DNA of 16,535 nucleotides, from NCBI GenBank assembly GCA_002316675.1, contig DCDZ01000036.1:1-16535 (forward strand). The letters are read 5' to 3'. The DNA is from Tyzzerella sp. UBA1042 (GTDB taxonomy: Bacteria > Bacillota > Clostridia > Lachnospirales > Anaerotignaceae). Each line of letters starts with the position of its first letter. The first letter of the stretch is position 1. A model generated the notes under the pieces. The model made no database searches. It had not been told where the DNA came from and saw nothing but the letters and a program-made list of their open reading frames with translations. Below are positions 13,649 to 16,535 of the stretch, one piece after another. A program made the position numbers and the translations under genes.

Positions 13649-15496
13649 TTATGCAAGCTTCTGCTGCAGTTCCTCCAAAACGCCGTTTACATCGATGCCG
13701 TGAACCTCACAGGCATCTGCCAGAGATTCCATCTGGGCGGAGGGGCAGCCTAAGCAGTGCATACCCTTTGCCATGAGTATGGAAGCGGCATCGGGATACC
13801 TGCGCAGGAGTTCACCGATTGTCAAATCCTGTGTGATTTCGGATTGGGTTTTTTCTTCCTCACCGAAGAACAGGTCAATATCCTCCTCCACGGTGCGAAT
13901 GCCTGCGATGCCGAAATTCTCCACCAGCACCTTTGCCACATTGGGGGAAAGAAATGCCGGAAGTGTGGGGCCGAGATGGATATTTTTCACACCCAAATGC
14001 AGCAGTGCCAAGAGGACGATGACAGCTTTTTGCTCATACCACGCAATGTTGTAAACAATGGGCAGATCGTTGATGTCGTCCAATCCGAAAACTTCCTTGA
14101 GTTTCATGGCAATGACCGCCAGAGAATAGGAATCGTTGCACTGTCCTGCGTCTAACACCCGGGGGATACCGCCAATATCGCCAAGGCCAAGCTTGTTATA
14201 TTTGTATTTTGCACAGCCGGCAGTCAGAATAACCGCATCCTTCGGCAGTGATTTTGCAAAATCTGTGTAATAGCTTCTGGACTTCGCCCGGCCATCACAG
14301 CCGGCCATCACCACAAATTTTTTGATTGCACCGGATTTTACCGCATCCACCACGGCATCCGCCAATGCAAGAACCTGGTTGTGGGCAAAGCCGCCGATGA
14401 TTTCGCCCTGTTCAATTTCTGTGGGTGGCGTACACTTCTTTGCGTGTTCAATGATTGCCGAGAAATCCTTCTCCTCGCCGATGCCGCCGGGGATATGCTT
14501 ACAGCCGGGAAAGCCGGCTGCACCAGTGGTATACAGGCGGTCCTTATAGCTGTCCTTCGGCGGAACGATACAGTTGGTGGTCATAAGGATGGGGCCGTTG
14601 AAGCTTTCAAATTCCTCTTTTTGTTTCCACCATGCGTTGCCGTAATTGCCCACAAAGTGTGTATATTTTTTGAAAGCCGGATAGTAATGGGCCGGCAGCA
14701 TTTCGGAATGGGTGTATACATCTACACCGGTACCCTCGGTCTGCTGCAACAGCAATTCCATATCCCGCAGGTCATGACCGGAAATCAGAATGCCGGGGCG
14801 GGTGTCCACACCGATATTGACTTTTGTCATTTCCGGATTGCCATAGGCAGTGGTGTTGGCCTTGTCCAGCAGTGCCATGCCTTTCAGACCGTATTCCCCG
14901 GTTTCCAGTGCCAGGGCGACCAGGTCGTCTGCGTTCCGGGAATCGTCCAGTGTCGCAGCCAGTGTGCGCTGAAGGAAGGCATCCACTTTTTCGTCATCCT
15001 GCAGCAGAACATTTGCATGGCTCGTATAGGCGGAAAGGCCCTTCAGGCCATATATGATCAATTCCCGCAGGCTGCGGATGTCTTCGTCTTTGGTGGAGAG
15101 CACACCAACTTCAACCGCTTTCACCTGAAACTCTGCCGGATCATCGGATGACCAGAGTGCGGCATCGGGCAGTGCTTTTTTATTCTGCACTTGCGCCTGC
15201 AGCTCCTGCTTTTTGTCCAGTGTTTCCTGGATACGGGCAGTAATGGCATCCTTGTCAAAATTCACGTTTGTTATGGTGGTAAAAAGATTCCGGGTGATCA
15301 TATGGTTGACTTCGGTAGGAATTTCCTTTGCTTCTGCACGCAGCTGTGTGGTCACGGCGGAAAGGCCTTTGGTCACATACATCAGCAGATCCTGCATGGC
15401 GGCAACTTCCGGTTTCTTTCCGCAAACTCCGGCCTGTGTGCATCCGGTACAACCGGCAGTTTCCTGACATTGAAAGCAAAACATTTTATTTTGCAT
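13649..15496 (-). CDS. hcp: Hybrid cluster protein (hydroxylamine/NO reductase) with C-terminal DUF1858 domain
   Basis: A 615-aa hybrid cluster protein (prismane), which reduces hydroxylamine in vitro and is implicated in NO detoxification and S-nitrosylation. The N-terminal [4Fe-4S] motif has Cys7, Cys10, Cys19 and Cys25 (CX2CX8CX5C). The hybrid-cluster ligands are all present: His241, Glu265, Cys309, Cys400 (the persulfide cysteine), Cys428, Cys453, Glu488, with Lys490. After about residue 550 a separate domain of the DUF1858/hybrid-cluster-associated disulfide type is fused on, with MHCLGC (Cys581, Cys584) and Cys596; ordinary Hcp ends near 550. The start at 15496 is set by AAAGGAGA six bases upstream; an in-frame ATG at 15520 precedes that site. 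It lies downstream of a Crp/Fnr-type gene on the same strand, with a palindromic site between. Confidence 0.96.
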   Translation of the reverse strand: MQNKMFCFQCQETAGCTGCTQAGVCGKKPEVAAMQDLLMYVTKGLSAVTTQLRAEAKEIPTEVNHMITRNLFTTITNVNFDKDAITARIQETLDKKQELQAQVQNKKALPDAALWSSDDPAEFQVKAVEVGVLSTKDEDIRSLRELIIYGLKGLSAYTSHANVLLQDDEKVDAFLQRTLAATLDDSRNADDLVALALETGEYGLKGMALLDKANTTAYGNPEMTKVNIGVDTRPGILISGHDLRDMELLLQQTEGTGVDVYTHSEMLPAHYYPAFKKYTHFVGNYGNAWWKQKEEFESFNGPILMTTNCIVPPKDSYKDRLYTTGAAGFPGCKHIPGGIGEEKDFSAIIEHAKKCTPPTEIEQGEIIGGFAHNQVLALADAVVDAVKSGAIKKFVVMAGCDGRAKSRSYYTDFAKSLPKDAVILTAGCAKYKYNKLGLGDIGGIPRVLDAGQCNDSYSLAVIAMKLKEVFGLDDINDLPIVYNIAWYEQKAVIVLLALLHLGVKNIHLGPTLPAFLSPNVAKVLVENFGIAGIRTVEEDIDLFFGEEEKTQSEITQDLTIGELLRRYPDAASILMAKGMHCLGCPSAQMESLADACEVHGIDVNGVLEELQQKLA

Positions 15497-15543
15497 GAAA
15501 TATCTCCTTTCTGGATTCATGATTGTCTTTTTCTTTCTTCTGT

Positions 15544-15562
15544 TTGTTCCTTATTGGAACAA
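15544..15562 (-). repeat. Hairpin at the predicted 5' end of the hcp transcript
   Basis: The perfect 7-bp inverted repeat TTGTTCC (15544-15550)/GGAACAA (15556-15562) has a 5-nt loop and begins about where hcp transcription is predicted to start. A hairpin at the extreme 5' end can protect an mRNA from decay; alternatively it is a second operator. Confidence 0.5.
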
Positions 15563-15568
15563 CTTAAG

Positions 15569-15610
15569 ACTATCATGCGCAGCAAAAAGGTTCCGTAACA
15601 TATGTTACGG
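15569..15610 (-). promoter_or_regulatory. hcp promoter with Crp/Fnr-type palindromic binding site
   Basis: CCGTAACATATGTTACGG at 15593-15610 is a perfect 18-bp palindrome with core GTAAC-N4-GTTAC. On the - strand a -10-like GATAGT lies at 15574-15569, giving a start near 15562. The palindrome centre (15601.5) is then about 40 bp upstream, the class II activator position of Crp/Fnr proteins, and it takes the place of a -35. As I recall, this core resembles sites proposed for HcpR regulators in Clostridia; that should be verified. The adjacent Crp/Fnr gene is the obvious binder. The rest of 15497-15666 shows no gene. Confidence 0.75.
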
Positions 15611-15666
15611 GATGAATGCTCTTATAACAACTCTGCGGCCTCCGGAAGGACTTTTTGTGATCATTG

Positions 15667-16356
15667 CTATAAAATATGCTGCAGCTTTCCCATATCCGGA
15701 ATGAAGATATCGTTTCGATGGATGGCAATGAGTCCGTCTGCCTGCATTTTCATAAGCTCCCGGGATACGGATGGGCGGGCGGCGTTCAGGAAATCCGCTA
15801 GTTCTTCCCGGTTCATGGGCAGAGTCACGTTGCCGTCGGAAGAAGAATACAGAAGCAGGGTTTTTGCAATTTTCCGGCGCAGGGTGGTGCAGGACAGTAT
15901 CTGCAGTCTTTGATTCAGGTAGTAGGCCTTTTGTGCCAGTATGGAAAGCATATTGGAAATCAGCTTGCTGTGATAACGGCAGTTTTCCCCGCAGGTATGA
16001 TACAAAAAGTCTCCGGGCAGATGCAGAACGGTTGCGGCCGTGGCTGCCCGGGCATAATGATCGTATCCCGTCTGCTTTGGGCCCTGTTGGTGCCGAAACA
16101 GATAGACTTCCCCAAAAAGCTCCCCCGGCTGATCAAATGTTGCCACAACACTGCGCTGCCCGTCGCTGGAGTCATTGCCTACCAGAACAGTTCCCTCCAG
16201 AAGGACAAACAGCTTTTCTGGAATTTCTCCCTGCCGGAAGATGAATTCTCCTTTTTCATAGGCAGTACAGATGGATTTGCTGCACTTCATGCACCCCTGT
16301 ATTTCTGCACCGGACATGCCGGCAAACAGGGCACCTTTTTTCAGCCGGGAAACCAT
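15667..16356 (-). CDS. Crp/Fnr family regulator, probable activator of hcp (HcpR-like)
   Basis: A 229-aa Crp/Fnr-superfamily protein. The N-terminal cyclic-nucleotide-binding-like barrel spans about 10-115 (EKGEFIFRQGEIPEKLFVLLEG; PGELFGEVYLF). A dimerisation helix follows, then a winged helix-turn-helix with ELADFLNAARPSVSRELMKM (185-204). Cysteines at 22, 25, 30, 122, 126 and 156 do not form the E. coli FNR cluster pattern, but could serve redox or heme-linked sensing. The start at 16356 follows AAAGGAG with a 7-nt gap; the in-frame ATG at 16428 has none as good. It lies 170 bp upstream of hcp in the same direction with a palindromic site between. By context and family it is HcpR-like, responding to NO or redox stress; the ligand is not shown by the sequence. 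Confidence 0.9.
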   Translation of the reverse strand: MVSRLKKGALFAGMSGAEIQGCMKCSKSICTAYEKGEFIFRQGEIPEKLFVLLEGTVLVGNDSSDGQRSVVATFDQPGELFGEVYLFRHQQGPKQTGYDHYARAATAATVLHLPGDFLYHTCGENCRYHSKLISNMLSILAQKAYYLNQRLQILSCTTLRRKIAKTLLLYSSSDGNVTLPMNREELADFLNAARPSVSRELMKMQADGLIAIHRNDIFIPDMGKLQHIL

Positions 16357-16535
16357 ACTTTTTCTCCTTTCTGCAGGCTCATGTTTACCATGTGGACTCC
16401 CTGCGTCACTCTTTCCGTATGAGGTCAATATATATCATAACCAGGTCGGCCCTTGGCTCTGTACTGGATCATTCAATGCCGGGCTGTTCGGCTGGCTCTC
16501 CTGTACCAGGGTGTGTCAGGTTTTTCATCCAGTTG
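16357..16535. other. Upstream region of the Crp/Fnr gene, right edge of the window
   Basis: No firm gene is seen. On the - strand AT-rich sequence at 16426-16440 offers -10-like TATGAT or TATATT without a clear -35, flanked by TATGA (16418-16422) and TCATA (16435-16439). From the right edge a - strand frame stays open to a TGA at 16471-16469 (about 21 codons). It may be the tail of a gene lying mostly outside the window, but is too short to call. Confidence 0.4.

Noticed and set aside
14381..15151. 256-codon + strand open frame inside hcp.
   Set aside because: It is antisense to a fully conserved hcp gene with all cluster ligands; it is a shadow of that gene's codon bias.
15771..16422. Two + strand open frames (157 and 170 codons) opposite the Crp/Fnr gene.
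   Set aside because: They are antisense to a clear Crp/Fnr protein, with no ribosome sites or recognisable motifs.
1..16535. CRISPR arrays, insertion sequences, phage genes, toxin-antitoxin pairs and attachment sites.
   Set aside because: No regularly spaced repeats, transposase or integrase motifs, terminal inverted repeats or direct repeats of the tRNA 3' end were seen on either strand.

Overview
The window looks like the chromosome of an anaerobic, low-to-moderate-GC Firmicute, most likely in Clostridia and possibly a Lachnospiraceae/Anaerotignum-type gut or rumen fermenter. The reasons are strong AGGAGG-type ribosome binding sites, AT-rich spacers with hairpin-plus-T terminators, the Asp23/Gls24-FakA gene pair, TRAP transport with a bacterial lipobox, and a hybrid-cluster protein with a hemerythrin. 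This placement is inference; no 16S or other taxonomic marker is present.

Layout. 94-206: tRNA-Tyr(GTA) and its terminator. 207-644: AT-rich spacer with a second terminator and a promoter. 645-4368: a + strand operon of a short-chain dehydrogenase followed by a complete tripartite TRAP transporter (DctP lipoprotein, DctQ with a TTG start, DctM overlapping by ATGA), closed by a strong terminator. It probably imports an organic or sugar acid that the dehydrogenase oxidises or reduces. 4517-6716: Asp23/Gls24 protein and FakA/YloV-type fatty acid kinase with their own promoter and terminator. 6963-8926: a YyaL-type thioredoxin-domain gene broken by an insertion of about 20 nt exactly at its CxxC active site. 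8927-9235: spacer with a terminator and a possible small RNA. 9236-9565: small membrane protein of unknown function. 9697-11568 (-) and 11746-12309 (+): a heavy-metal P1B-ATPase divergent from a TetR-family regulator, with a palindrome between them that overlaps the ATPase promoter.

12408-16356, all on the - strand: a nitrosative/oxidative stress module. Reading in its own direction it is a Crp/Fnr-family regulator, then a hybrid cluster protein (Hcp) fused to a C-terminal DUF1858 redox-disulfide domain, then an unrecognised His/Cys-containing 204-aa protein, then a hemerythrin-like protein 2 nt downstream. A perfect 18-bp palindrome (core GTAAC-N4-GTTAC) lies between the regulator and hcp, at about -40 from the predicted hcp start, which is where a Crp/Fnr-type activator would bind. 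The plausible logic is that the regulator senses NO or redox state and switches on hcp and the two downstream genes.

The most interesting items are the unknown protein inside the hcp-hemerythrin operon, the Hcp-DUF1858 fusion with its palindromic site, the active-site insertion in yyaL, and the unusual C-terminal metal-site signature of the P1B-ATPase. I saw no CRISPR array, transposase, phage gene or attachment site.
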